Of a stretch of DNA of 64,000 bases, positions 30,691 through 42,551 are shown piece after piece. The stretch covers positions 62,001-126,000 of the forward strand of contig JADNRV010000027.1 of assembly GCA_015499995.1 (NCBI GenBank), given 5' to 3'. The notes under the pieces were generated by a model. The model was not told the origin of the DNA, did not search any database, and was given only the letters and a program-made list of their open reading frames with translations. The first letter of the stretch is position 1; every line of letters begins with the position of its first letter. A program made the position numbers and the translations under genes. The DNA is from Flammula alnicola (taxonomy: Eukaryota > Basidiomycota > Agaricomycetes > Agaricales > Strophariaceae).

Positions 30691-31839
30691 TCTGATTTAG
30701 TTATGCCTTTCCTAGCATACCTTAGCAGGTCGGGTTGGCGGGGGAGTCTGTAACTGAAACAACTTACAGTATTTACATATCTGTTGTGGTTTGCTTCTTA
30801 CATATGACATACTATTATTGGCTTTAACGACCGGGAAATAAGACAGTCGATCTTACTTCCTTGATATGACTTCCGACAACAGACATTCTTTGAGCGCCGG
30901 TGTTGAACGTTGAGCGCTTGATCTAAAAATAGAACCTCTTGGCAAAGTCCGACATGGGTATTTAAGGGATAACCTCTCTTTACTCATAACCCTCGGTGGA
31001 CAGCCCAAGCTATGGGTTATGGGGGTTATGGGTTATGAGAGGACCGAGGTCAATTTTGGTGTAAATCTCGGTTTGGTAGCCGCTAAAACCTATGGGATAT
31101 GAGAGGTTATGGGGTATCAGAGGTATGGGTTATGAGGGGTTCGACTGTACATACATTTTCTGTCCAGTGTCACCTGAGGACTGGCCAAACACACTTCCCC
31201 CTCATACTGCGCCTCTCCAGTTCAAATATCGCCTATCATCACAGCTGCTTTTAAGTCAATCAACGCAATGCTTGGACAGCCATCTGAATGCATCCCAAAC
31301 ATAAAGTCATCTTTAGAATGAATGTATCCCAGTGCAGCAATTTAGCTAGTATTGTCCATCAATGGTTTCATAAAGGCCCATCTTTTAACACCATATCCAC
31401 TGCAAACACTGCGATGAAACCCAGGAACTGATCACGTTTGAAATGCGGCTGAGAGAGGAGCTTGCGAAGATCCCAATGATATAAGGCCATTACTAGCCGT
31501 GTTCAGTGCCAGACCAGATGCCTTGAGCGATATGGATGCAGCCGTTGAAGAGACCGCGAGCGGCTAGCTCTGAACGGAATACTATTCTCCTTACCTGAGC
31601 TATTTTTAGCACTTAGTAAAGCTTACAATGTAGTCTAAATGTTACAAGTCCGGACATTACAATGACAAGACTACTAAGGACTAGAGGAAACTATGCAAGA
31701 TAACGAGGAATGCGCGGTTTAATAAAGACATTATCATTAGTAACTATTGAGATAACAGTCAATACATCTAATGAAGTGTACGGAATAGGCGCCTTTCAGT
31801 AATATCTTAACCATCCGGCCTATACAGCGAGGGCGCGGA
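30691..31839. other. Intergenic region with a degenerate TTATGGG-type repeat
   Basis: At about 31010-31140 short repeats of TATGGGTTATGAGAGG occur. They end with GGTTATGAGGGGTTCGACTG, which reads on the other strand like the inverted repeat of a pogo/Fot-like element. The opposite end near 30960-31000 (AACCTCTCTTTACTCATAACC) is diverged. This is possibly an old MITE. No gene is seen. Confidence 0.35.
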
Positions 31840-33309
31840 TCTCTAGATTAAAGAACGGACATCTAGGCACACTACAGGACAGGTCGCGTGACATTGCCGA
31901 AGGCACCGAGGACAGTGGAGCAGCGGGGTAAAGCAGACGCCCATAGACGCGCCTGTAGCAACGCCGATCAAAGCTTGGATCAAAGGGATACCAAATTGGG
32001 AACACATACCATATCGGGTAATAACTTGGTACAGGAAGATTTCCGGGGTGCATAACTCGACACAGCGAGATCCCAGATGCACGCCGAGAGTACCAGAGTA
32101 TCGGGTACGGAGGACAAAGGGTTACAACCCTAATCACGAGGATTATCACGGACAGAACGGGTGAGGATTGCCCGAGCGTCTCCGACGAGATGTAAGCGCG
32201 TCTATGCTCCGGTCAGTCGATAGCCAATGACAAGACAAGATACCAATGAAAATGAAAGGTCACGAGCCTGTATACCACGCGGTCGAGGAGGAGTAAGTCT
32301 TAGGCGCTTAAGTTAGCCGAGCCGACGACGATCTGAGCTCCCGATCCAACCAAAAAGGCATGATTGAGCGGACGCGCACGGAAACTGTACTCCACAAGGC
32401 CGCCGCTTGCGCACAAATGCCCATGAAATCTCTATATTCTCGTCATTGCGTCTATGTAATAATATATCGTCTCAGTAGTATATAAGCAGCCCTGTAACAC
32501 CGTAGAATACAAGCAATTTACCACCCACGAGATACAAGCGCTTAAGAGTTATATCTTAAGTGTTTCACCTCTAAGTACCAAGTAGCTTCAAAGCGAGAGT
32601 CCCATAATATAAAAAGAAACCAAGTAACGATATAAACGAACTGTTAAGACGAGAACGCGTGTCTAAGTGATTCGCCAAGACAAGTAAAGAGAGTTATAAG
32701 CCAAGGAACCTGTCTAAGTGACTTGTTCAAGACCTACCCTTTGTCAAAGGACATCTGGGGACCTGGACTGTAGTGTCGGTAGACAAAGCGTCTACGCGCC
32801 TCTGGCCATTGTTAAGGGACTGTAGTGTCGGCGGATCAGACATCTGCGCGCCTCTTTCCACAAGTATAGTTTTTGAGACAAGTAAAGACAAGTTAAAGGG
32901 CATAGAGCCATCTTCTCAATTGGAGAACAAGACAAAGCGAGATCAGTTAGCAGTTTGTGCATAGAGCACTAGTTTCCGAGTACCAGACCAGAATTTACAC
33001 AAGTCTATTGGACTTAAAACGACCCATTGGCTATAAACGCGCCTAAGGCCTTGCCTGAGCCGTTGTATAGTTAAACACCTTCTTTTATCGCACACCTACT
33101 ATCAGGTATCGATATTATAAAACTATTATCCTCCCCTTGGACGAACTAAGTCAACTAAACATTGATTTGGGTGTTTGAGTGTAGTAAAGTAGTTATTTTA
33201 AAAGTGAAGCAAGTCGGATTTGATAGTATCTCTCTAATAGACATTACAAAGTCTATTGAAAGCGACTACTTGATTATCTAGTAGTTCACACACACCCCGC
33301 ACTAAGCAT
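31840..33309. repeat. Dispersed repeat X, copy 2
   Basis: About 1.47 kb, sharing its ends and body with copy 1 (25108-26409). It contains an extra block at roughly 32104-32290 and a promoter-like TATATAAG (32479-32486) followed by CAGCCCTGTAACAC. Retained CpG sites make it look younger than copy 1. No ORF; best guess is a long solo LTR. Confidence 0.65.
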
Positions 33310-33996
33310 CTTTACCGTCTCCCGTAAGCTTCTTGTAAACATCTATCCCTAGACCAAGAGTGCTTCGCGGCTGTATCTTCTGGAGCTTGATGGCCAACAT
33401 CGGCGCGGACTGGCTGTGGCCGGCTGTTGGTGTATCTGCTCCCTTATAAATAACGCTATAAAGGATATTTAAACATGTGCATGCACAGCTTTTCTATCCT
33501 TTACGTCGGAATGAGTTGAGTACTTTATATTTGCCTGCAAAGATGAGCGTGGACATGAAACTTGTGGGGACCACCGAATCTTAGGGACTATCATGGTTCG
33601 GCAAAGACCGGGTTTATCCGTAGATTGTTTGGACCGGTATCCATTTGAACCGACCCACAATATTTGGGTCAGAACCGTGGGTACCACGGATATTGGGCTA
33701 GCCTTGATGCCAATACGATTTTGTAATAGGCGTAACTAATAGGGACAGTCAAAGTTTGCGATTCTGAAACGATTACAAATGTGATTCTGTCGTGATTTTT
33801 TGGGCCAGAATCGTACGAGAATCGCTGTCGACTTTGACCGCCCCGATTATACTTGTTGCCAAAACACTGATTATGCATATTTGATTCTGAGCTGTACCCC
33901 ACATACAGTAAGGTCGATGTCTATGTACCGTGTACTATGTGTCTAGCTCTTAATATATATCCCTTCTCCCTGCTTAATGCTCTTGATAGAGAAAAT

Positions 33997-35934
33997 ATGC
34001 CAGGTGGTCAACGACGTCCAGCAAGGGCCAAACACTTAATTCGGCACTACATCAAGGCCAAAAAAGACTTCGAGAAGCACCTGCGCCACCGAAAAGCAGC
34101 ACTGCGTCGCAGTTTTCATCATGCAAACCGAGTTGTTGGGCGTGTACCGTCCTCTGGGTCTCTGAGCTCACTGTCAGACTCAGAACTTATGGCAACCAGC
34201 TCGGAGTCTGATCCTGGCATCGAGAACTGGGCAGACCGTGACTTACTCGGACCTGGATGGCGGACTCAGAGCCCCCAACACAACAACATCTTCGACGAAA
34301 ATGACCAGCTTCCGGACCTACGCTCGTTGCATAGCAGTGACTTCTCCTCTTCTGGATGGGAAAGTGGCTCCGACGAGGACTTCAACAGTGATCTGCTCGA
34401 CCCAGATGCTGACAACGAGTTTTCCGACCACAGCAGTACTGAAAATGAGGATGAGGGAGAGCCGTTCATGATGGACAAGTGGGCAAGGCTTAGGAAGTGG
34501 GTCCTTGGACAGTTGATGGATATGTATGCTCACAGGTGTGTCAACATACTTATCTTGCTTATAAAAATCTTCTCAGTGCTAAATAATGAACCATAGGTAT
34601 GAAATGCCTCGTGATACGTTACCGAGAGGTCCTTCATACCTCCACCATGTCCTTATTGCGTTGAAAAATCAACGGAGTGACCATTTCCGCCACCAATTTC
34701 GCATAAACCCTTCAACGTTTGATGCGATAGTTGCTACTATTAAGCTAGACCCCATTTTTGCGAACTCTTCCAACAACGCACAGATGCCAGTAGAAGAGCA
34801 ACTCGCTATCGCACTTTATCGCTTTGGGCGCGATGGAAATGGCGCAGGTCTGCAGGAGGTAGCAAACTGGGGAGGTGTTGGAAAGGGTACCGTCACTCTT
34901 GCCACACGAAGAGTCATGACAGCTGTTCTCCGCCCCGAATTTATGGAGAACGCAGTCCATTACCCATCTGAAGATGCAAAGGAAGAGGCTAAACGATGGG
35001 TTCATAAGCACTCATGCCATGCGTGGCGGAATGGGTGGTGCTTTGTTGACGGAACCCTTATTCCGTTAGCTATTCGGCCACCATGGTTCGGTGAGAGTTA
35101 TTGGGACAGAAAAGATCGGTATTCCTTAAACGCCCAGGTATTCATTTTTTGTGATTGCGTGGTCACTTTCTTACTTTAAATTTAGATTGTTTCATTACCC
35201 AACCTACAGATCATCGACTTTAGCTACGGTCACACAGGCAGTACCCACGACGCCTCTGCCTGGCTTTCGACTCACCTCGCCCAGGAACACAGCACTCTTT
35301 TAGCCAACAATGAATGGGTTTGGGCTGACTCTGCCTATCCGGTATGTAAATTGTACTGTTCTTTCAATTCAAATGCACTTATCATCATGAATAGATCGAT
35401 AGTTGGGTCGTTGCTCCATACAAAGCACCCGAGCGAAATCTCGAGGACAACGAAGTCTTCAACAAACATGTTTCAATGCTTCGAATCCGATCTGAGCATG
35501 CGATTGGATACCTGAAGGGACGACTTCAGTCCCTTAAGGGCCTCCGACTCCTTATCGACAGCCCTGATACCCATGTCATTGCCACATATTGGGTTGCTGC
35601 CTGTATTGGTATTCATAGCTTCGCTCTCAAGCATGAAATAGAGGAACGGCGTCATGAAGACCCCGACTATGATGAGTTTGAGCCTTATCATGATCCATTT
35701 ATCGATGAAGGGCTAACAGATTCTGATGAAGAGACGAGAAGGCGAAATGTTGAGCCTACACGGTCTACAACACGAGTTCCTGCGCGTCTACGATGTGGCA
35801 GAGCTCATCGTGAACAGCTAAAGAGAAGGTTGTTCCGAACCAAAGAAAGAAATGCTCAAAATCGAGCACGTTCTCGTCGACTTAGCTTTGAGGCAGAATT
35901 CTCAACGAGCTCAGGTGACTCAGACTCAGAGTAA
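33997..35934 (+). CDS. Harbinger-type DDE transposase
   Basis: Exons 33997-34535, 34597-35137, 35210-35341 and 35395-35934 give 583 aa in frame. I chose the second ATG (MPGGQRRPARAK), 256 bp inside the inverted repeat. The N-terminus is basic, followed by a Ser/Asp/Glu-rich stretch. The helix-turn-helix-like segment (ALYRFGRDGNGAGLQEVANW) precedes the catalytic core: FVDGTLIPLAIRP (first Asp), YGHTGSTHDASAW, WVWADSAYP (second Asp) and RSEHAIGYLKGRLQSL (Glu). This is the DDE_Tnp_4/HARBI1 pattern. It cuts and pastes the element, probably with the convergent SANT protein as partner. Confidence 0.9.
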
Positions 35935-35962
35935 ATAAATACGCATATTTGTAGCGTTTAAT

Positions 35963-37645
35963 TTATAAAGTATAATCTAATACATCACTGTGAAGCTGTT
36001 CGGTAAAGCTAGGGGAAGATGAGCCTTCACTAAGACCTGGCGTAAAAGAGTTTGAGATGGAACTGGCAGAAGGATCAGTAAAAGCTGACTGTGCTACGTT
36101 TGGCGTAAAGGCTGGCCCTACTATGTTTGGAGCAAAAGCTGATTCCACTATGTTTGGAAGCACTGGGAGAGAGGGAAGGGATGGAAGGTTGGTACGATCT
36201 GCACCGTGATGAGCTGCAGTCATCTGCGCAAGTTTGAGGCGAAATTCCAACTCAACCTTCTTTGCCTCCAACTCCATTGCTTTTGCCGCGAGCTCGGCCT
36301 TAAGACGGTCCTGGTTCATCTTGACCTCAGCCTTGGACTTGACTTTGGCGATCTCCTTGTCAGCATAGCCCTTCGCCTTCGTCTTCTTCAACTCAATAAC
36401 TTTCTGGGTCGTTTCTTCTTCTTTGGCGGCGATCTCGGAAAACCTGTCAATTCCGCTTTTGGCCTTCTTTTGTGTCATCGCTGGTGCTGACTTGCCGGGA
36501 CGAGGTGCCGTGACCTTCTTGTCATCCTTCTTTTCTTCGACGTCCTTCTTTTCTTCATGCTTGACACGTTTCTTCGGCTCTTCGGCCTTCTTATCCTTTC
36601 CCTTTCGCTTTTGTCCTGCACCATGGTCATCATCCTTTCCCTCATCATCTTCGCCTTCCGAGCCCTCGTTATCCACACCCTCATCATTATCTGCATCCTC
36701 GTCCAGCCTCTCCAATTCCTCATCAAAGTCGGGAGGAAGACTGAGCGCCTCGGTCCAGGGTTCGCTCTGGCTGTCGAAATCCTTGGAGCTCTCGCGGAAT
36801 TGGCTGTTGCGGCTTTCAGAGTCTCCCTCTGCAAGCGCGCTGGGCTTCTGGAGCAAGGAGACATTGTACCCAGTGGAATTGTTTCCGATCCCAACAGGCA
36901 CCATGTTTGGACGCTCTGAAATCAGACTCTTCAATTCCCAGAACCAGGGATGCTTTTCCTGGATCCGCGCTAGGTTACTCGTAAGTTTTCGCGCTATTTT
37001 GCACCCAAAAAAATTGCTTACACCAGCAACTTGTTACGTTGCTATCCATCGACATGTCTACGTCGTCTGCATGATTGAGACCAGCCCCGGTCTCCCCCAT
37101 CTCTTTGATGAATTCCTTCGTTTGCTTTGAGAGGCTATGAGATACATGTCAGGGTGCGTCCATTGGCAGAAAATGCGAGAAACTCACGCGTGCAACCGGT
37201 TCTTGATCTTCAGCTGCCAGAACTTCTTATCTGCATCTTTGGCCGTGATAAGCGATCCCAGGGACGTGTTTTCGAAGACGAGATTGGCAAGTGTCCAATG
37301 GTAGTCTGTTTTCGTCTTACTTCCTCCCTTTGACAGTGATAAGTTGGCTCCTGGTGCGGGAAATAGTCCCTGTTTGACCTCGCCGTCCTCGAGAATGCTG
37401 TTGATAAGCTTCCAGGTAAGGTCTTTCGTCCATCTGTAAATGATATAAGCTGACTTGAATGGTATATGTGGCTAGAGAAATGGGACAGACTCTATCTCGA
37501 TCTCGCCAACCTCAACCTTCTCCTCTGGCTCCTCTGAAGCCCCTTTTTTCTTTCTTCCCTTGGTGGTGGTATCTTGCTTTTTCTTCTGTGTGTTCTTTGG
37601 TGCAGGGTGGTCTGCTTTCTGGGTAGACTTAGGTTTTGGCCCCAT
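35963..37645 (-). CDS. Harbinger accessory protein, Myb/SANT-like
   Basis: Exons 37645-37491, 37433-37188, 37134-37022 and 36969-35963 join to 506 aa without a stop; the introns are 52-57 bp. After a Lys-rich start, WTKDLTWKLINSILEDGE and the following DYHWTLANLVFEN look like a trihelix/SANT DNA-binding fold. Next come an acidic region (DEDADNDEGVDNEGSEGEDD), a Lys-rich stretch and a long charged coiled coil (KAELAAKAMELEAKKVELEF). The C-terminus repeats NIV.SAFAPN-like units. In Harbinger elements this second protein binds the ends and carries the transposase to the nucleus. It converges on the transposase gene with 28 bp between stops. Confidence 0.8.
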
Positions 37646-37789
37646 AGTGAACAGTCGGTGGTTGACACAAAACGTCTGTATTCAACGTTGGACAAATTTT
37701 ACTTCTTTATATTACATAATAATAATAAATTCTTTACGAAAACAACACAGCGAGAACTGAATCGAAGAGACCAGAATCCGATTCAAGGT

Positions 37790-37819
37790 GCACGAATCTC
37801 CTCCGGAGGAGATTCGTGC
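37790..37819. repeat. 30-bp perfect palindrome at the right end of the Harbinger element
   Basis: The half-site GCACGAATCTCCTCC is followed directly by its complement. It lies 100 bp inside the right inverted repeat and is not present at the left end in this form, where only GAATCGTACGAGAATCG is found. It may be a protein-binding site or a remnant of a small insertion. Confidence 0.8.
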
Positions 37820-38790
37820 AACGATTCTGTGATTACGCGTTCCCACGATTATGGTGTCTCAAAATCACGACCTATAATCACATTTAGAATCACATCAGAA
37901 TCGCGAACTTTGACTGTCCCTAATGTGTCACATTTACTGATTGATCTAAAAATAAAAAAATGTGATCTCTCTTGAATAATTCGTCTACATCCCGTTTAAA
38001 TAGGATCTCAGAGTTGTGAAAATAAGTGGTATATCAGAGAGAAATGGAGGCAAGTACTCGAGTCTAATTTTTTAGTGTCTGGCCTGCTTGTTTGACAGAA
38101 TTGCAAACTTTTTTTCGTCTGATTTGGGCTTAGAAATATTGAAATAGTTCCTTCTTCTGGATTTAGACCCCAATTGATCAAGATTTTATATTCATTTGTT
38201 CAGAATTAAGTTCTACACCCCTTTAGCTTTCTAACACATCTTTGCTTGGGTTAGGCAGATTAAAACTTGTGAATTGACGCTCAATTGACGCTCTCACTGA
38301 CTAGTAGACTATAAATAAAACATGCCGTCGGCACATCAGTCACAGGTATGACGGATTTACCCAAACCGAACTGTACCTGAACCATATGGGTCAAAAACCG
38401 TGGGTCGGGTACGGGTAGTTACCGGATTTATCCATGATAGTCCCTACCACCGATTATGTCTAATGCTTTAAAAACGCGACGTTTGCATCTATTTCCCGAT
38501 GAGTCTATTGAATGCCATTTCGCTGGAAGTTACTCAACGAGATGGTCTCGAGAGTGATTTATAGGAAATAAGAAGCGTACACAGCCATAAACTTTTTGTT
38601 CCAACTTGGGAAATTGGGGCGGGCCGTTTAAACTATATTTGGCATTATTTGATTTAGAAGCCAGCGGTGGATTTATGTAATTGTCCTTTCCTTCCGGAAA
38701 GAGTGAAGCAGCCTCGGGGCTGTGGTACAGCCTCGAGTTGAACTGCATATCTTCGCGTCCACCATCGAGGGCTGTCAGACATCAACCCTC

Positions 38791-41415
38791 ATGAAATCCA
38801 AACCTGATAATCCTCCATCTAATGCACCAAAGCGAGTCTCGAAAGCATACGTTCTGACTCAACGATGGCTGGTTGGACTTAGCACACTGTGTGCCGTACT
38901 TCTGTTGAATCTGCTCTTCAATCCTAAATCCGATTCCTACACCGTATGCTCGGAATCCCGGAATATATACACAGTGGATGAAGCTAGCCCTCGCGTGCAA
39001 TGTTTCTCGGTGAGGGGTACACGTATCCTGGCTATCGGGGACTACAGTTCGTTTTGTTCAAACGCTGCTTTCATGTTTTTCCGACTCTAAACACATATCT
39101 AGATGATATAGTGTGGACTCAACGATATTTCGTGAAACTCTCCAACATTCTTCCAGATTGGATAACAAGGAGCCTCCGGGTACTCCCAATTCCAAAGGTC
39201 GTACACCTGGACGGGGATTCGGTGGTCGTTCCAGGGCTGGCAGGTGAGTAGGAAAAATCGTCGATTCTTTTTATTGTATAGCACGACTGAATGCGAAGAA
39301 TCTTGATTAGATGCCCATGCTCACGTTATTGAGAACGGTTACATGATGCAGCTACCCCTAGTGGGCTCCAACTCTGTACAGGGTACGTCGTAATCGAGCA
39401 GGCTTCCGACTTCATACAGACATGCAATTCAACTCTCTTAGAGGTGGTCGATCGCATCAAGGCGTATATCACGTCTCACCCGGAAGTGAGCAATGATCCG
39501 ACTCGCTGGATCGAAGGAATGGGTTGGGACCAAACCAAGTGGCCTGGAGCAAGTTTTCCCACTGCTGTACGTGTATTCCATTTACACAGCGATGGAGATT
39601 GCCGAGGAATTGACTCACTATGCAGGCAGACCTGGACACCGACCCTCTGCTCAAAGATCGCCTCATTTCATTGAACCGAGTAGATGGTCATGTCCGCTGG
39701 GTCTCGCCAGCTGTGCTCAAAGTCATGAAAGACTTGCCTGAACAGGTAGACGGTGGACTTATTGTGCGTGATGATCAAGGAAATCCTACGGGTATGTTAG
39801 TCGGCATATTAAAAATCAAAGGACAACTCGCCGACTGAGCGTCTGTCAGGTGTGTTTGTCGACAACGCCATGAGCTTGATCCCCATAGCGCCGTGGAGTG
39901 ATACCCAAATATCTGAATTCTTTGATACGACCATGAAGGAGGCCCTATCATACGGGCTGACATCCATACACGACGCTGACACCAAAGTAGATCATATTAC
40001 GTTCTTCCAGAAGTGAGCTCCCTTTCAGAACTGCGACCGGACACTACTGATCATGTTCGTAGGTTGGCAGACGCTGGGAAGTTGCCCGTAAGACTTGACT
40101 TACTCGTTCATCTGTCGCAATCTAAACAAGACCACGTAGATCCGGCTCTACCTCATGGGAAATAACGGATCTGGAGAGTACTGGGGCGACAAAATACCTC
40201 TTCTAATCAACTATGGGAGGCACGGTCGACTAAATTTACGAAGTGTTAAGCTCTACGCTGACGGTCCGTCTACCTTCAGTTCCATTATCGACATGTACAT
40301 TCGCTAACGAAATTCGTTCAAGGTGCTCTCGGTTCTTGGGGTGCTGCTTTGCTTGACCCCTACTCTGACGATCCCAAGACCAGCGGATTGATGCTCAGCA
40401 GTCCAGAAACGCTCGAGAAATCTCTGCGACAGTTTTGGAACAATGGCTGGCAGACCGTAAGTTTAAAGTCATATGTTTTGCCTGACTTTCTTTTGCTGAA
40501 ACAGGTCACGTTATATACAGGGTATTCACTGTATTGGTGATAGGGCAAACCACGTCATCTTGGATATTTATGAACGTATCCTCGAGGGCAGTGGGGGAAA
40601 TGCATCCGGATGGCGCCCTCGTATAGAGCATGCGCAGATCTTTGCGCCTGCGGATTTGGAGCGCATCGGAAGGCTAGGAAGTAGGTTCTCCGGAAAATAT
40701 TCAAGAGGCCGACATGCTGATAGATATCTTCAGTAATTGCGAGCGTACAGCCTACTCATGGGTAATTATCCTTCGATGATTCTTTGTGCTTGGCTTATTG
40801 TGGAATTAAAGGACATCTGATATGTGGTACGCCGAGACTCGCCTGGTAGGTATCAATTTGCACTTTCTCTGTTCAAGTAGGATTAAAGGCGGATATTGCA
40901 GGGTCCAGAAAGAATTAAAGGCGCTTATGCCTATCAAACCCTGCTGAAGTGAGATCAGGCCAACAAGATTGAGTTAAGACATTATTCTAACGGTACTATC
41001 AGGGCGTCTCCTCAAGGAGTCCTTCCACTCGGATCAGACTTTCCCGTCGAAGGGGTGAATCCTCTGCTCGGGTTCTATGCTGCAGTGTCTAAGTTGTCGG
41101 TTGATGGTACATCTCCCCACGGTCCTGGAGGATGGTAAGCATCACGCCCACATGTTCTAGTATTTTTTCTTTCTTATCATCCTATCCAGGTTCCCAAATC
41201 AACGCCTTACCAGAGCACAGGCCTTGAAAGGCATGACCTTCGACGCAGCCTATGCTTCTTTTGCCGAACACGACCTAGGCTCTCTTAGTCCTGGAAAGAA
41301 GGCCGACTTTGTTATCTTTGATAAAGATATCATGACGGTTCCATATAATCAGATTTTACAAGCGAAAGTGATAGCGACAGTAGTCGATGGTCAAGTTATG
41401 TATGGTACACTCTGA
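38791..41415 (+). CDS. Membrane-anchored amidohydrolase (YtcJ-like, Amidohydro_3 family)
   Basis: Fifteen exons (38791-39046, 39103-39243, 39311-39382, 39442-39566, 39626-39791, 39850-40012, 40063-40087, 40140-40263, 40323-40456, 40521-40680, 40734-40761, 40812-40845, 40902-40948, 41003-41134, 41190-41415) give 610 aa in frame. A single hydrophobic segment (LVGLSTLCAVLLLNLLF, residues 28-44) is a likely signal anchor. Metal-binding HxH lies in GLADAHAHVIENG; later landmarks are KLYADGALGSWGA, GIHCIGDRANH, RIEHAQIF, LPLGSDFPVEG and SPGKKADFVIFDKD near the end. The family hydrolyses amide or related C-N bonds in a TIM barrel; the substrate cannot be told. An upstream in-frame ATG at 38722 is less likely. 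Confidence 0.9.
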
Positions 41416-41902
41416 TCTGCAGCAAAGATCATGTCCAGTTTTGTCACTATGTAGGCCTATTCCATACCGTTCGATAGGCAGTGACCAGGACACGGCTGTA
41501 CAGCTCATCACACTAGGTAAAGTCAAGTCAAGACGATCACATAGCTGCGTTGAAGTGCTCCCAATTTGCTCTCCTATGTTAAGTCGACACACTATACATT
41601 CTTAGAAAAATACTACGGAACTACGGAAAATCACATAACTTGCCAAAGGCGAGATACGCTGTGCGCACGTCAGGAGAACGGCCTTTGACTCAAATAAAGA
41701 CTAGATATAACTATGGAAAGTCAGGTAGAGGTGCGTCCTGTTAGGCAGCCAGTGCCTTCATGCACGAAGTGATACGTCATGGGGAATGTACCTCAGAAAG
41801 AGGAGTATAACTGGAAGGATACGTGCCGATGAATGAATATAAGAAAAATATAAGAAACCAGACATAAAATGACACGTACGGGGAAGCATGACCGCAAGCA
41901 AA

Positions 41903-42551
41903 TCATGTCTGCTCAGCGCGACTCTTCAAGGCATCAGCTACCGCTTGGAATCCAGCCACCAGCTTTTCCCTACTGAAAAACTTGACGATGTATGCCATAA
42001 TCCCCCCAAACACTTCGATAGTCTCGTATTTCGTCTTCCCGGTCGCTTCATCTACACTGAGCGCTTGCCAGCGCTCCGTATGAAGCAAGAAGCTGGGAAG
42101 TCCGGCGAATTTCCACGCAACGCGATAATTCTCTGGGTCCATAGCTGAGATGATCGTAAAGGCGGAGTTGGCGCCAAACCATCCGGGCTCTTCCATTGTT
42201 GGTGGCATGTTGACTTTCATGTACAAGTGCTTTCCTTCGGCTGGCGTTTGGTCGGGAAGAGGCTCTTTCGATGGCGTGGTTAGAGTCATTGAGCGTCTGA
42301 CGAAATGTAGATCTCGTTTAGTTCGCAGTTCGACATTAAAAGGTAGGCTACATACACAAATGCATTCCTATGGAAGGACCCAGTGAGACTTTCTAGGTGA
42401 CAATCAATGGCGAGTTGACTTACCACTCTCCGTACGCTGGGAAATCCATCAAGATTGACCACACTTTGTCGCGTGAAGCGTCGATGAGGCTCGACGACGA
42501 CACAGAGAAGACATAGTCAGAGCTCAAGGGCGGGAGATGCGAGCTAGACAT
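41903..42551 (-). CDS. SRPBCC / polyketide cyclase-like protein
   Basis: Exons 42551-42424, 42367-42356 (only 12 nt) and 42296-41903 join to 177 aa. The fold is suggested by SASRDKVWSILMDFPAYGEWN (N-terminal helix-grip signature), LTTPSKEPLPDQ, YRVAWKFAGLPSFLLHTERW, ETIEVFGGIMAYIV and a long C-terminal helix (REKLVAGFQAVADALKSRA). Such proteins hold hydrophobic ligands in a cavity; no specific role is inferable. It is convergent with the amidohydrolase gene, about 490 bp away. The 12-nt exon is needed to keep the frame. Confidence 0.78.

Larger units (their letters stand above)
33741..37921. mobile_element. Autonomous PIF/Harbinger DNA transposon
   Basis: The ends are inverted repeats: AGGGACAGTCAAAGTT at 33741 and the same sequence on the minus strand from 37921, matching over about 25 bp and then imperfectly to about 60 bp with GTGATT/GATTCT motifs. 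The flanks show AAT on both sides (33738-33740, 37922-37924), consistent with a 3-bp target duplication. It encodes a DDE transposase and, convergently, a Myb/SANT-like protein, the two-gene layout of the superfamily. Both genes splice into full open frames, so the element may be active. Confidence 0.85.
33584..38445. mobile_element. Older TA-flanked inverted-repeat element, split by the Harbinger element
   Basis: GGGACTATCATGG (from 33584) and its complement CCATGATAGTCCC (to 38445) are both bordered by TA, as in Tc1/mariner-type insertions. The subterminal parts on both sides contain GGTTTATCC-like and CCGTGGGT motifs. Without the Harbinger insert it would be about 680 bp and non-coding. 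The inverted repeat is short, so the assignment is tentative. Confidence 0.45.
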
